Positions 35,813-44,867 of a stretch of 64,000 nt of DNA are shown one piece after another. Under the pieces are notes generated by a model. The model was not told the DNA's origin. It made no database searches and was given only the letters and a program-made list of their open reading frames with translations. Source of the stretch: JABMNT01 sp048262255 (GTDB lineage: Bacteria > Pseudomonadota > Alphaproteobacteria > Rhodospirillales > Casp-alpha2); NCBI GenBank assembly GCA_048262255.1, contig JBLXFH010000001.1:248001-312000 (forward strand), in the 5' to 3' direction. The position numbers were made by a program, and so were the translations under genes. Position 1 is the stretch's first letter; every line of letters starts with the position of its first letter.

Positions 35813-36070
35813 TTCAATTTATAGGAAAAAAATGCTTTTCCAGCCCTTCCAAGCACCGGTATTTCTTTGAATTTGTATGCATTTATGGCGACAACCGCTT
35901 GATCTGATGGACCATTCAACCTTAGTATCCACAAGAGGGATAATAAAAACGACGGTCAAGGGGGAAGAATTTCCAAACTCGACCGAATATACAGGTGTTG
36001 GTCCGCTCGATAAAAGTACAGCGGTCTGCATAAAGGTTTTACATGTGATGGAAATAAAGGAAGCCCGAAA

Positions 36071-36931
36071 ATGAGACCTATGAAACTTCTTTCGTTCGCT
36101 GCAGTTGGACTGCTGATGTTGTCGGGCTGCTCGCAGTACGTTGACACCAAAACTGTTTCGATGATGACCCCAACAGGCAACGCCTTCCAAAACGCATTAC
36201 ATCAAGAATATATTGGTTTGGCAGAAGCTGAAAAGAAAGAAGACGATGGCGACGACGCCATGTACTTCATCAGCAAGGCGAAATCAGCCGCCATGGGTGA
36301 AAGCGTCGGGCCGCAACCGCTTGAAGAGCGTATGCTCCCCGAAAGCACAAAAGGTGAATTGGCAAAAGCCCGTCTGCAGCTTGTTAACAAGTTGTGGAAA
36401 GGCGCGACAGAAGTAACCCCTGCCGCCGCCGCCCGTGCCCAGGCCATGTTCGATTGCTGGATGCAGGAGCAGGAAGAAAACAATCAGCCTGCCGATATTG
36501 CCGCCTGCAAAGCGGAATTTGAAAAGGCCTACGCGCTTCTCGGCACCCCAGCCCCAATGGCTGAAAAACCAAAACCGGCACCGGTAATGGCCAAGTTGCC
36601 GTTCCCGTATCACGTCTATTTTGCCTCTGATAGCGCAGATATCGACGAAGCCGGAATGACCGTTATCAAACAGGCATTTGCCGATTTCCGCCTTCACAAG
36701 CCGTCGAAAATCGAGGTGGTTGGCAATACCGATACGGTTGGTAACGCAAAATATAACATGGGCCTATCGCGGCACCGCGCTGGCGCTGTTCGCAATGCTC
36801 TGCTAGAGCTCGGCATTCCGCGCGATACCGTTGTCAGAATGGCCAAGGGCGAAGAAGCCCTGGCTGTAAAAACGCCTGACAATATGGAAGAAGAGTATAA
36901 TCGCGTTGTGAAGATTACCTTCATGCGGTAA
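36071..36931 (+). CDS. OmpA-domain lipoprotein
   Basis: A 286-residue outer-membrane lipoprotein. The signal peptide ends at the lipobox LMLSGC (Cys about 20), and the C-terminal 110 residues are an OmpA/MotB peptidoglycan-binding domain (VYFASDSADIDEAGM, VVGNTDTVGNAKYNMGLSRHRAGAVRNAL). The middle has a charged helix-rich segment and a Pro/Lys linker (AEKPKPAPVMAK). It would anchor the outer membrane to the cell wall. AAGGAAG lies before the ATG; the second ATG at 36080 is also possible. A strong terminator follows. Confidence 0.93.
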   Translation: MRPMKLLSFAAVGLLMLSGCSQYVDTKTVSMMTPTGNAFQNALHQEYIGLAEAEKKEDDGDDAMYFISKAKSAAMGESVGPQPLEERMLPESTKGELAKARLQLVNKLWKGATEVTPAAAARAQAMFDCWMQEQEENNQPADIAACKAEFEKAYALLGTPAPMAEKPKPAPVMAKLPFPYHVYFASDSADIDEAGMTVIKQAFADFRLHKPSKIEVVGNTDTVGNAKYNMGLSRHRAGAVRNALLELGIPRDTVVRMAKGEEALAVKTPDNMEEEYNRVVKITFMR

Positions 36932-36939
36932 GTCGCCAA

Positions 36940-36986
36940 GACACGAAAAAGCCAGGAAGCGAGAGTTTCCTGGCTTTTTTTGTGTC
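36940..36986. terminator. Bidirectional terminator between two lipoprotein genes
   Basis: GCCAGGAA (36951-36958) pairs with TTCCTGGC (36967-36974), extended by A5/T5 and an outer GACAC/GTGTC. Seven T residues follow on the plus strand and five on the minus strand, so it can end both convergent genes. Confidence 0.93.
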
Positions 36987-37007
36987 GTATTTTTATCGCT
37001 AGGGCCT

Positions 37008-37604
37008 TTAGCGTACCCATTTCGCCAGATACTGGCGGATGTTGCTTTCCATTTCCGTATTAAAATCCCCCATGGTTTTTTCAGTCATTTCAAACCACAG
37101 TTTTTCCCGGTCGTTCAGGGAAATATCTTCACGGGTCGTGATTGATCTGGAGGCTTTCGCCGAGGAAAACCCAACCTGTTTGCCCGTCGAGTCCAAGAGC
37201 ACAACATCCGCATCAATCATCAAGGTGTAGCGGTTCGACTGCTCCTTGGTGAACGCCCCTTTGATGCCTTTATCAATATCGAGTTTTTCTTCCTCTACAC
37301 TGGCGCGCTTGATAACAACCCGCAACGTCCCGCTTCCACTTGCGCCAACGGGCTTCAAGTGTTCGATGGCCCAGATCCGGATGGCGCTGGCCGGTGGCGT
37401 CGGGAACCGGTCTTCAATATAACGCGGATCATTGGGAGCCTTATAGCGGTTGTCGACCTCCACCGTCTCGACATCGAATAACAATGGCGCCAGATGTGCA
37501 AAAGTGATTTGCGGAAGCGTTTGGACGGGTGCGGGCGTTGAACAGCCCGCCAATGCGAGACTTGCAGCAACTGCGACAGTCGCCAATAGGGTATTTTTTC
37601 TCAT
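37008..37604 (-). CDS. Lipoprotein of unknown function
   Basis: A 198-residue protein with a signal peptide and lipobox LALAGC (Cys at 21). The rest is a mixed alpha/beta domain with no motif I recognise. The stretch RYTLMIDADVVLLDSTGKQVGF may be a beta-sandwich edge. The last 50 residues are helical and charged. GAGG precedes the start. It is convergent with the OmpA lipoprotein and may be of envelope origin, possibly ABC-type transport auxiliary or LPS-assembly-like, but the function cannot be told from sequence alone. Confidence 0.8.
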   Translation of the reverse strand: MRKNTLLATVAVAASLALAGCSTPAPVQTLPQITFAHLAPLLFDVETVEVDNRYKAPNDPRYIEDRFPTPPASAIRIWAIEHLKPVGASGSGTLRVVIKRASVEEEKLDIDKGIKGAFTKEQSNRYTLMIDADVVLLDSTGKQVGFSSAKASRSITTREDISLNDREKLWFEMTEKTMGDFNTEMESNIRQYLAKWVR

Positions 37605-37648
37605 GAGAACCTCATTTCGTTAACAGTCTAAGACAGTCTTCTGTTTTT

Positions 37649-38608
37649 TCAGGTATCTGTGCGCTGATCAAACAACGTAGCCAGTTCTTCATTACTAAAT
37701 CGATAATCCGACTTGCAAAACTCGCAGGTCACCGTAACGACGCCTTCATCCGCCATATCCTCAATCTCGGCACGCGGAAACGAGGCCAGCGTATTGCTGA
37801 CTTTTTCCTGTGAACAACGGCAGGTATGGCTGACTGGCTTTTGCGTAAACAGACGCACACCGTCTTCGTGATACAGACGGTAGAGGACCTGCGAAGCGCT
37901 CAGATCATCGCCCAAAAGCTCATCAGCCTTGATACTGCTCATTAAAACTACAGCCCGACGCCAGGCTTCGTCTTCCTCGTCGCGGGCCATCGTCTCCTCG
38001 GCTTCGCCTGGCAAGCGCTGAAGCATCAACGCCGCTGAACGGGGCGCACGCCCCTCCTCCAGGCGGGAAACAACGACCACCGCCGTTTCCAGTTGTTCGG
38101 ATTGCGAGAAATAAGCCTGTGCGCAATCGGCTATGGTCGCGCCGACAAGCTCGACAATGCCCTGATAACGCTCGGTTTCCGGCCCCTGATCAACGGTGAA
38201 AGCCAAATGCCCTTTGCCCATCAGTTTTGGCACCAACGCACCAGGCTGGGTCAGGGCCTGCATGGCATCCGCCTCATTAAAACGCGCGTACCCCCGCATC
38301 TCGCCATCGCTGGTGATATCCGACATCAACAAATTCACCGGCCCATCACTTTGTGATTGCAGGGTGAAAATTCCGTCGAATTTGATGATCCCTGACAAGC
38401 TTGCTGTCAACGCCATTGCCTCCGCCAACAGCGCACCGATTTCTTCTGGATAGTTCTGACGCTGGAAAGCCGAATCCAGCGTTGTCTCAAGGCGGACAAG
38501 ACGTCCGAGCAGGCCCAGGTCTTCGATCTGAAAAGGTTGGATAAAATCACCGAAGTCCGATAACGCCGCGGGTTCTGTGGTGGCTGGATTTTGTTCGTCA
38601 GCGGACAC
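37649..38608 (-). CDS. hslO: Redox-regulated chaperone Hsp33
   Basis: A 319-residue holdase activated by oxidative stress. The C-terminal zinc-redox switch is HTCRCSQEK (CxC) and TVTCEFCKSDY (CxxC), which bind Zn when reduced. The core domain has RGYARFNEADA and the typical GKGHLAFTVDQG. The start is GTG at 38608, with AAAGGAG seven bases before it and the encoded N-terminus SADEQNP; an in-frame ATG at 38701 lies inside the upstream gene. It overlaps the GNAT gene by eleven bases and ends the argD-argF-GNAT-hslO run. Confidence 0.95.
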   Translation of the reverse strand: MSADEQNPATTEPAALSDFGDFIQPFQIEDLGLLGRLVRLETTLDSAFQRQNYPEEIGALLAEAMALTASLSGIIKFDGIFTLQSQSDGPVNLLMSDITSDGEMRGYARFNEADAMQALTQPGALVPKLMGKGHLAFTVDQGPETERYQGIVELVGATIADCAQAYFSQSEQLETAVVVVSRLEEGRAPRSAALMLQRLPGEAEETMARDEEDEAWRRAVVLMSSIKADELLGDDLSASQVLYRLYHEDGVRLFTQKPVSHTCRCSQEKVSNTLASFPRAEIEDMADEGVVTVTCEFCKSDYRFSNEELATLFDQRTDT

Positions 38609-39416
38609 GTCCACTCTCCTTTGTTCGATAATGATACCCGTACTGCGTAACAAACCCTGCCGACTCATAAAAACGCCGTGCAACGGGGTTATCCTGCTCA
38701 ACCTGCAAGTACATATTCGCCACCTGTTTTTGCCGGGCCCAATGCGCCAGACCGCCCAGCAACCGCCGCGCGAGCCCCTGGCCGCGGCAGGTTTTCAATG
38801 TATGCATGCAGAAAACGCCAACCCATTCCCGCTCGCAAACACCAAGACCGACGGCCACGGGCCCATCTTGCCCAGAAATTTGTGCAAGCACATGGTCGGC
38901 TTCAATCCGCCCGATCAATTCCTTTTTTAACGCGACTTCGCGGATGTTCTCAACCCCTTCCATATAAACGGCCATCCAGGCATCACTGGGCACGGTTATC
39001 AGCTCCGTCTCTGAGGAGGCCCCACAGGACTTGAGAATATCATCCATACTGGCCCACTGAACCGATGTTGGCGCATCAATATAATAACCCGCACCTTCCA
39101 ACTGAGCATCCAGATCCAGCGGTTGCGCCGCTGGTGAAATCATGAAACGCGAAGGCAGGTCCTTGGACAGGTAAAAGCGTTCCACCTCATTTATCCGGCC
39201 TGAAACATCGCCCGCCGTTTCACCATATATCGGCAGCACGGAATTGGCCCGCCGGTTTGTGACACCGGGAGAATAGCGCAATTGCCATCCCGACAGCGAC
39301 GTTATCGATGTTGGCGGCCAGGCGCGAGCCGCACAGCCTTCGACCGTCCTCACATCTTCCAGGGGTACAGAGAGGTGCTCCGCTGTGACCGGACCTGTAT
39401 CGGTTATTCCAGACAC
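38598..39416 (-). CDS. GNAT-family N-acetyltransferase
   Basis: A 272-residue protein whose C-terminal half is a GNAT domain. The acetyl-CoA loop is TCRGQGLARRLLGGL, followed by the motif VEQDNPVARRFYESAGF. The N-terminal half is a divergent GNAT-like region (AARAWPPTSITSLSGWQLR) common in large double-GNAT proteins. It overlaps argF by thirteen bases and hslO by eleven, so translation is coupled. Being inside an arginine operon suggests an amino-acid or amine substrate, but this is inference. Confidence 0.88.
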   Translation of the reverse strand: MSGITDTGPVTAEHLSVPLEDVRTVEGCAARAWPPTSITSLSGWQLRYSPGVTNRRANSVLPIYGETAGDVSGRINEVERFYLSKDLPSRFMISPAAQPLDLDAQLEGAGYYIDAPTSVQWASMDDILKSCGASSETELITVPSDAWMAVYMEGVENIREVALKKELIGRIEADHVLAQISGQDGPVAVGLGVCEREWVGVFCMHTLKTCRGQGLARRLLGGLAHWARQKQVANMYLQVEQDNPVARRFYESAGFVTQYGYHYRTKESGRVR

Positions 39417-40315
39417 CAGCTCAAGATGCCTTTTTGCACATGCAACCGGTTTTCCGCTTCATCCCAAACAACCGATTGCGGCCCGTCGATGACCGCGTCC
39501 GTCACTTCATCCCCACGGTGCGCTGGCAGGCAATGCATAAACAGCGCATCGGGTGCGGCATGTGCCATTAACGCATCATCGACGCGAAACGGAAGCAGGA
39601 CCTGACGGCGCATTTGCGGGTTTTCGTCGCCCATGGACACCCAGGTATCGGCAATCACCAGGTCCGCACCGGCAACGGCGTCTTCTGCCGAACTGGTGAT
39701 CTGGATATCGCCACCGTTTTCTTTCGCCCAGGCCACAACAGCCGCATTGGGCGGCAAGCTGTCAGGCGCGCCAATACGCAAGGTGAAGCCAAAACGCACA
39801 GCCGCATGAATCCAGCTAGTGGCAACGTTGTTGCCATCGCCAACCCAGGCAACCGTTCGGCCGGCAATATTGCCGCGATGTTCTTCAAACGTCATGACGT
39901 CGGCCATAATCTGGCAGGGGTGCGACGCGTCGGTCAATCCGTTGATCACCGGCACCGTTGCATAATCGGCCAAATCCTGGAGTTTTTGCGGATCATCCGT
40001 GCGGATCATGATGGCGTCTGCATAGCGCGACAGGACCCGCGCCGTATCAGGCAAGGATTCACCGCGCCCCAGTTGCGACTCCTGATCTCCCATTACCACG
40101 GTCATGCCGCCCATTTGCTGGAAACCCACCTGAAAGGAAACGCGCGTGCGTGTTGACGGTTTTTCGAAAATCATGACCAGGGTGCGACCGGTCATGGATT
40201 GCCCCATTTGACCGCGCCGGATCTCGGTTTTCATCTCCGTAGAGCGGTCTAGAATGTCCCGCAGTACCGGCGTTTCGTGAGCATGCACGTCGAGAAAATG
40301 TTTAAGCCCACTCAT
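39404..40315 (-). CDS. argF: Ornithine carbamoyltransferase
   Basis: A 303-residue enzyme making citrulline from ornithine and carbamoyl phosphate in arginine synthesis. Carbamoyl-phosphate binding is by FEKPSTRTRVSF (STRT) and DASHPCQIMAD; ornithine binding involves DTWVSMGDE and the late HCLPAHRGDE. Its start overlaps the argD stop (ATGA) by four bases, indicating coupling. Confidence 0.97.
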   Translation of the reverse strand: MSGLKHFLDVHAHETPVLRDILDRSTEMKTEIRRGQMGQSMTGRTLVMIFEKPSTRTRVSFQVGFQQMGGMTVVMGDQESQLGRGESLPDTARVLSRYADAIMIRTDDPQKLQDLADYATVPVINGLTDASHPCQIMADVMTFEEHRGNIAGRTVAWVGDGNNVATSWIHAAVRFGFTLRIGAPDSLPPNAAVVAWAKENGGDIQITSSAEDAVAGADLVIADTWVSMGDENPQMRRQVLLPFRVDDALMAHAAPDALFMHCLPAHRGDEVTDAVIDGPQSVVWDEAENRLHVQKGILSWCLE

Positions 40316-41505
40316 CCGACCGTCGCCTCTGCCAAAAGCTGGTCACAGGATGTCTCCATAATCGAAATGGCTTCATCAACCTGCTCCTGGGTAATGTTCA
40401 GTGGCGGAATCATGCGCAATACATTATCGCCTGCCGGCACCACAAGAAGTCCGTTTTCAAGGGCTTTTGTCACAAGATCATTAGCCACCACATTATCCTG
40501 ACACCGCAGCCCCAGATGCAGACCAATACCCCGTGCTTCGACAAACAGGCTTGGATACTTGTCGGCAAGGCCCGTCATGGCGGCCTTCAGTTTTCCGCCA
40601 ATGGTGTTGACGTTTTCCAGAAATCCTTCGGCCATCACAATATCCAGTACCGCATTGGCAACGGCCATCGCCAGTGGATTGCCGCCAAAGGTCGAGCCAT
40701 GGCTGCCGGGCTTCATCGCCGCCGCGACTTTTGCCGTTGCCAGTGTCGCGCCCACCGGAAAGCCGCCGCCCAAACCTTTGGCCAGCGCCATCACGTCCGG
40801 CGCAACGCCCGACCATTGATAGCCAAACAGCTTGCCTGTCCGGCCAATACCCGTCTGCACTTCGTCCGCCATAAGCAGCAGGCCGAATTCATCGGCGATT
40901 TCACGAAGCGCCTTGACGTAGGCCGGGTCCAGAGGCCGGATACCGCCCTCGCCCTGCACCGGCTCAAAAATAATGGCCGCCGTCTCTGGCGTAATGGCGG
41001 CGCGCATCTCGTTCAGATTGCCAAAAGCAACCTGATCGAACCCATCAACTTCCGGGCCAAAGCCGTGCTGGTGTTTTTCCTGTTTGCCGGCGGCCAGCAT
41101 GGCCAAGGACCGGCCGTGGAAGGCCCCCTTGATGCTGATCACCCGATAGCGTTCCGGATGCCCGTTTTCAAACTGATACTTCCGAGCAATCTTAGCCATC
41201 ATTTCGACCGCTTCGTTGCCGGAATTATTGAAAAACACGGCATCGGCAAAGCTGTTGGCCGTCAAGCGGTCAGCCAAACGCTGCTGATCGGGAATATGGT
41301 AAAGGTTTGAACAATGCCAGAAACTCTCGGCTTGCGCCTTCAGCGCTTCCACCAGATGTGGATGGCAATGCCCAACGGAATTCACCGCAATGCCGGAACC
41401 GAAATCCAGATATCGTCGGCCCGCAGTATCAAACAGGTAAGCACCTTCGCCTTTTGCGAAAGTGACGTTGTACCGTGCGTATGTCTGCATAACTGCTGAA
41501 GTCAC
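40312..41505 (-). CDS. argD: Acetylornithine aminotransferase
   Basis: A 397-residue PLP enzyme making N-acetylornithine in the arginine pathway, also usable for succinyl-diaminopimelate. Marks are FGSGIAVNSVGHCHPHLVEAL, the PLP-Asp stretch LLLMADEVQTGIGRTG, and the Schiff-base Lys in VMALAKGLGGGFPVG. The frame is open to 41541; a GTG at 41505 with AAAGGA seven bases upstream is the best start, giving the N-terminus TSAVMQTYAR typical of alphaproteobacterial ArgD. It leads the argD-argF-GNAT-hslO cluster. Confidence 0.95.
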   Translation of the reverse strand: MTSAVMQTYARYNVTFAKGEGAYLFDTAGRRYLDFGSGIAVNSVGHCHPHLVEALKAQAESFWHCSNLYHIPDQQRLADRLTANSFADAVFFNNSGNEAVEMMAKIARKYQFENGHPERYRVISIKGAFHGRSLAMLAAGKQEKHQHGFGPEVDGFDQVAFGNLNEMRAAITPETAAIIFEPVQGEGGIRPLDPAYVKALREIADEFGLLLMADEVQTGIGRTGKLFGYQWSGVAPDVMALAKGLGGGFPVGATLATAKVAAAMKPGSHGSTFGGNPLAMAVANAVLDIVMAEGFLENVNTIGGKLKAAMTGLADKYPSLFVEARGIGLHLGLRCQDNVVANDLVTKALENGLLVVPAGDNVLRMIPPLNITQEQVDEAISIMETSCDQLLAEATVG

Positions 41506-41649
41506 AGGATTTTCCTTTCTATCCCGTAGGGCCGAACACAAAAAACTTGAACGAACGTGGAAAAGCCGCGGAGTATGTGAAAGCTGGGGGCGCTTGTCAA
41601 CGGATCATATCTATCGGTCGCCCACAAAAACCGAGGCCGTAGGCCCTCC

Positions 41650-42426
41650 TCAGGCTTTCAGCTTGTAGCCACTGGCAAACATCCAGGTGGTCGCCGCCCA
41701 GAGAGCGGCATTGATCACCGCCATCACCACAACCCCAACCCATAAATTACTGTCGGCATGATTGATAAAACCATAGCGAAAGCCGTCGATCATATAAAAG
41801 AACGGATTGAACTGGGCAATCAGGCGAGCCGTTTCCGGCAGCCGCTCAATCGAATAAAAAGTCCCTGACAGAAAGCTCAGCGGTGTAATGATAAAATTGG
41901 TGACCGCCGCAATATGATCAAACTTATTGGCCCAGATCCCCCCCATCATACCCAAAAGGCTGAGCATCAAAGAAGCCATTATTGCGTGATAGATGATAAA
42001 ACCCGGATGATAGATCTTGCTGCCGACGACCAGACATATGGCGAGACCGACAAACACGCCCGTGATAATACCACGTGTTGCGCCGCCGAAAGCGATACCG
42101 ATGGTCAGTTCATGCGGCGTGAACGGTGGCATCAGGGTATCGACGATATTGCCCTGAACCTTGGCGACAACCAGTGACGACGAAGTATTGGCGAAGGCAT
42201 TTTGCGCAATTGCCATCATGATCAGTCCTGGTGCCAGAAACTCCATAAAGGGCACATTGCCGACAAACCGCGTCACGCCCCCCAAGGCCAGCGCAAACAC
42301 CGCCATGAAAAGTAGCGTCGTCACCATAGGGGCTAGCAGGGTTTGCGTATAGACTTTCAAAAACCGCCGGACTTCCCGCTTGTAGAGCGTGCCAAGGCCT
42401 ATCCAGTTTGAATCGCTTGCGTACAT
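41650..42426 (-). CDS. ABC-2 type transporter permease
   Basis: A 258-residue inner-membrane permease with six hydrophobic helices. Marks of the YadH/NodJ-like group are RFLKVYTQTLLAPMVTTLLF, SLVVAKVQGNIVDTLMPPFTP and SGTFYSIERLPE. Such permeases normally work with a separate ATPase, but none is adjacent: the upstream neighbour is recX on the other strand. It sits upstream of argD, separated by 145 bases. Substrate unknown. Confidence 0.88.
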   Translation of the reverse strand: MYASDSNWIGLGTLYKREVRRFLKVYTQTLLAPMVTTLLFMAVFALALGGVTRFVGNVPFMEFLAPGLIMMAIAQNAFANTSSSLVVAKVQGNIVDTLMPPFTPHELTIGIAFGGATRGIITGVFVGLAICLVVGSKIYHPGFIIYHAIMASLMLSLLGMMGGIWANKFDHIAAVTNFIITPLSFLSGTFYSIERLPETARLIAQFNPFFYMIDGFRYGFINHADSNLWVGVVVMAVINAALWAATTWMFASGYKLKA

Positions 42427-42510
42427 AATCCCATCCGAAAAAATCTCCCAGTCGCGTTATATAAGGGGGAAACCCTTGGCTGACCAGTTTTCACATGGCA
42501 AACTTTCAAA

Positions 42511-43107
42511 ATGCCGTCCTGTGAAAAGCCGAAGCCATCCGCCCGAAAAAAAACCCGAGGGCCGCGAAAAATCACCGAAAGCGGCCTGAGAAATGCCGCG
42601 CTCCATTATCTACAGCGGTTTTCATCCTCACAGGAGAACCTGAAACGTGTCCTTATGCGCCGTGTTCTAAGGGCCGCCCAGGTCCATGAAACGGATATGG
42701 ACCAGGCGTCGCAATGGGTCGATACATTGGTCGACAGCCTCGCCCAGTCCGGGCTGGTTGATGACAGGCTTTATGCCGAGGGCCGGACCCGGGCCCTGTT
42801 CCGCCGCGGCGTACCGCCAAACGCCATTGCCCAGCGCCTGCGCCAAAAAGGCATTGAACAGGACCTGATCGACAGCGTGCTGTCCGGCCTTTATGCAGAA
42901 ACCGCCAACCCGACCCTGCTCGCCGCCATTAAACTGGCGAAACGCCGGCGTTTGGGACCCTTTCGCTCACCCGACAAACGCGCTGAGCGCCAGGACAAGG
43001 ATTTGGCGGCGATCGCGCGCGCCGGATTTGATTATGAGACGGCCCGCAAAGTGGTTTTCGCAGACTCGATCCGCGCCCTTGACGACCTCGCATCAGAGTT
43101 TGAATAA
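42511..43107 (+). CDS. recX: Recombination regulator RecX
   Basis: A 198-residue helical protein of the RecX family, which modulates RecA filaments. Marks are NAALHYLQRFSSSQENLKRVLMRRV, QSGLVDDRLYAEGRTRALFRRGVPPNAI split here by charged turns, and IEQDLIDSVLSGL. The N-terminal 25 residues are basic and non-conserved, and the ATG at 42511 lacks a clear ribosome site, so a later start is possible. recA is not in the window. Confidence 0.85.
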   Translation: MPSCEKPKPSARKKTRGPRKITESGLRNAALHYLQRFSSSQENLKRVLMRRVLRAAQVHETDMDQASQWVDTLVDSLAQSGLVDDRLYAEGRTRALFRRGVPPNAIAQRLRQKGIEQDLIDSVLSGLYAETANPTLLAAIKLAKRRRLGPFRSPDKRAERQDKDLAAIARAGFDYETARKVVFADSIRALDDLASEFE

Positions 43108-43152
43108 ACATGGCCCGCCTTGCTCAAAAACCGGACCCCAAGCCTCTTTTAA

Positions 43153-43166
43153 ATACCATTTGGTAT
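43153..43166. promoter_or_regulatory. Palindrome upstream of the GAF-PAS kinase
   Basis: ATACCA-TT-TGGTAT is a perfect inverted repeat 64 bases before the kinase ATG. A closely similar palindrome, TTACCA-T-TGGTAA, occurs at 57457-57469 upstream of another kinase. They may be sites for one regulator. Confidence 0.3.
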
Positions 43167-43229
43167 ATCCGGCGGCATGCCTTTATATGAGTATGCACCT
43201 GCACCATAATAAACGGGTCCGTTTCGCCG

Positions 43230-44867
43230 ATGTCCGATCGTGAAATTCTCAAGGTTATCAACAACTTTGCCCTACGCCTGATCAGCATTCCAACACATCA
43301 GGATCTGGTTTGGCATGTGGCGCGCGAAGTGGTCGGGCGCTTGGGGTTTGATGATTGCGTGGTATACCTTTTTGACCCGGAAAAAAACATCCTGCGACAA
43401 TCGGCAGCCATTGGCGAAGATAAAAACCCATCTTCCAATGAAATCCGCAACCCGTTGGAAATTCCAGTTGGTCAGGGCATCACCGGGCATGTGGCGCAAA
43501 CCCGCACGCCGCTGATCATTGATGATTTGATGAACGATGAGCGATATATTCCCGACATCAACACCGCCCGTTCAGAAATCTGTGTACCGATGCTCGCTGA
43601 TGGCTATTTTTTTGGCGTTATCGACAGTGAAGCCCCGGACCCAAACCATTTCACATCGGACCACCTTGAAATCCTGATGACCGTTGCCGCCATGGCGAGC
43701 GCCAAGCTACGCCTCCTAGATCAGGACAAAACCCTCGAAATGACCGAAAAACTGCTGGAAGCGGAAACCCGTTTTCGCGATTTTGCGGAGGCGGCATCGG
43801 ACTGGTTTTGGGAATTCGATGAAAACCTGCGTTACAGTCTGTTGTCGCCATCACCGGGGGTGGACAGCCATTACCCCATCGCCGATTTTATTGGCAAAAG
43901 CCGCCAAGACGTCAAACCCGAAGAGATAAGCGAAGAGCTTTGGCGCAGCCATATGGCCACTCTTGAAGCGCATCAGCCGTTCCGTGGTTTCATTCAGCCC
44001 CGAAAACTTGAGGACGGGCGCACCTTGTGGTTTTCCATCAACGGCAAACCAGTCTTCGACCCCAACGGACAGTTCAAGGGATACAGGGGCACCGCCTCAA
44101 ACATCACAGCGCGCATGGAAGCCGAAAGTGAAACGCTGAAAGCCCTGACGGCGGCGGAAACCGCAAATCAGGCGAAATCGGACTTTCTCGCCACCATCAG
44201 CCACGAACTCAGAACCCCGCTGACCTCCATTAAAGGTGCTATCGGGCTGCTTGTCGGTTTGCGGGGCGACGATTTTTCGGACGACTCCCGCAGCCTTCTC
44301 GATATGGCCTTACACAATTGCGATACGCTGGTTCGTCTGGTGAACGAGTTTCTCGACTATGAAAAAATTATCGCCGGCAAAATGACATTCAACTTTTCAA
44401 CCCACGACATCGCCCAGCTAACGCAAAACATCGTCGATACCAATCTGGGTCTGGCTCAGGCCCATTCCGTCCGGTTCACCTTCCATAATCCCGATAGACC
44501 GGCCCACGCCGATATAGACAAAACTCGCTTCAACCAGATTCTCCATAATCTGCTTTCCAATGCCGCTAAATTTTCGCCAGCGAACGGCAATATCGATATC
44601 CGTGTGGAGGTACTTGGCGACCGGGTAAGAACGTCGGTTAAAGATTCCGGTGTCGGCATTGCCGACAGCCACAAACAGGTTATCTTTGATCGCTTTACCC
44701 AGATTGATTCTTCGGATTCCCGCCAGCAGGGAGGCACCGGCCTCGGTCTTGCCATCAGCAAAGCCCTGGCAGAAAGCATGAACGGGGCTCTCGGCGTCGA
44801 ATCCGCCGTTGGGCAGGGTGCCATGTTCTATCTGGACTTGCCGAAACTGGAGAATCCAGCTTCTTAG
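43230..44867 (+). CDS. GAF-PAS sensor histidine kinase
   Basis: A 545-residue cytoplasmic kinase with no membrane segments. The GAF domain (about 15-155) has QDLVWHVAREVVGRLGFDDCV, PLEIPVGQGITGHVAQT and VPMLADGYFFGVID. A PAS domain (about 180-295) has FAEAASDWFWEFDENLRYSLL. HisKA has the acceptor His in LATISHELRTPLTSIKG, and HATPase_c has LLSNAAKFSPANG and GGTGLGLAISKALAE. It would sense a small ligand or redox state; no receiver gene is adjacent. Its stop overlaps the convergent NUDIX gene by four bases. Confidence 0.95.
   Translation: MSDREILKVINNFALRLISIPTHQDLVWHVAREVVGRLGFDDCVVYLFDPEKNILRQSAAIGEDKNPSSNEIRNPLEIPVGQGITGHVAQTRTPLIIDDLMNDERYIPDINTARSEICVPMLADGYFFGVIDSEAPDPNHFTSDHLEILMTVAAMASAKLRLLDQDKTLEMTEKLLEAETRFRDFAEAASDWFWEFDENLRYSLLSPSPGVDSHYPIADFIGKSRQDVKPEEISEELWRSHMATLEAHQPFRGFIQPRKLEDGRTLWFSINGKPVFDPNGQFKGYRGTASNITARMEAESETLKALTAAETANQAKSDFLATISHELRTPLTSIKGAIGLLVGLRGDDFSDDSRSLLDMALHNCDTLVRLVNEFLDYEKIIAGKMTFNFSTHDIAQLTQNIVDTNLGLAQAHSVRFTFHNPDRPAHADIDKTRFNQILHNLLSNAAKFSPANGNIDIRVEVLGDRVRTSVKDSGVGIADSHKQVIFDRFTQIDSSDSRQQGGTGLGLAISKALAESMNGALGVESAVGQGAMFYLDLPKLENPAS

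Noticed and set aside
35877..36074. 65-codon frame overlapping the OmpA-lipoprotein start by ATGA
   Set aside because: No ribosome site, no recognisable domain, and codon use unlike neighbouring genes; the overlap is likely chance. The 258-base intergenic stretch otherwise shows no gene.
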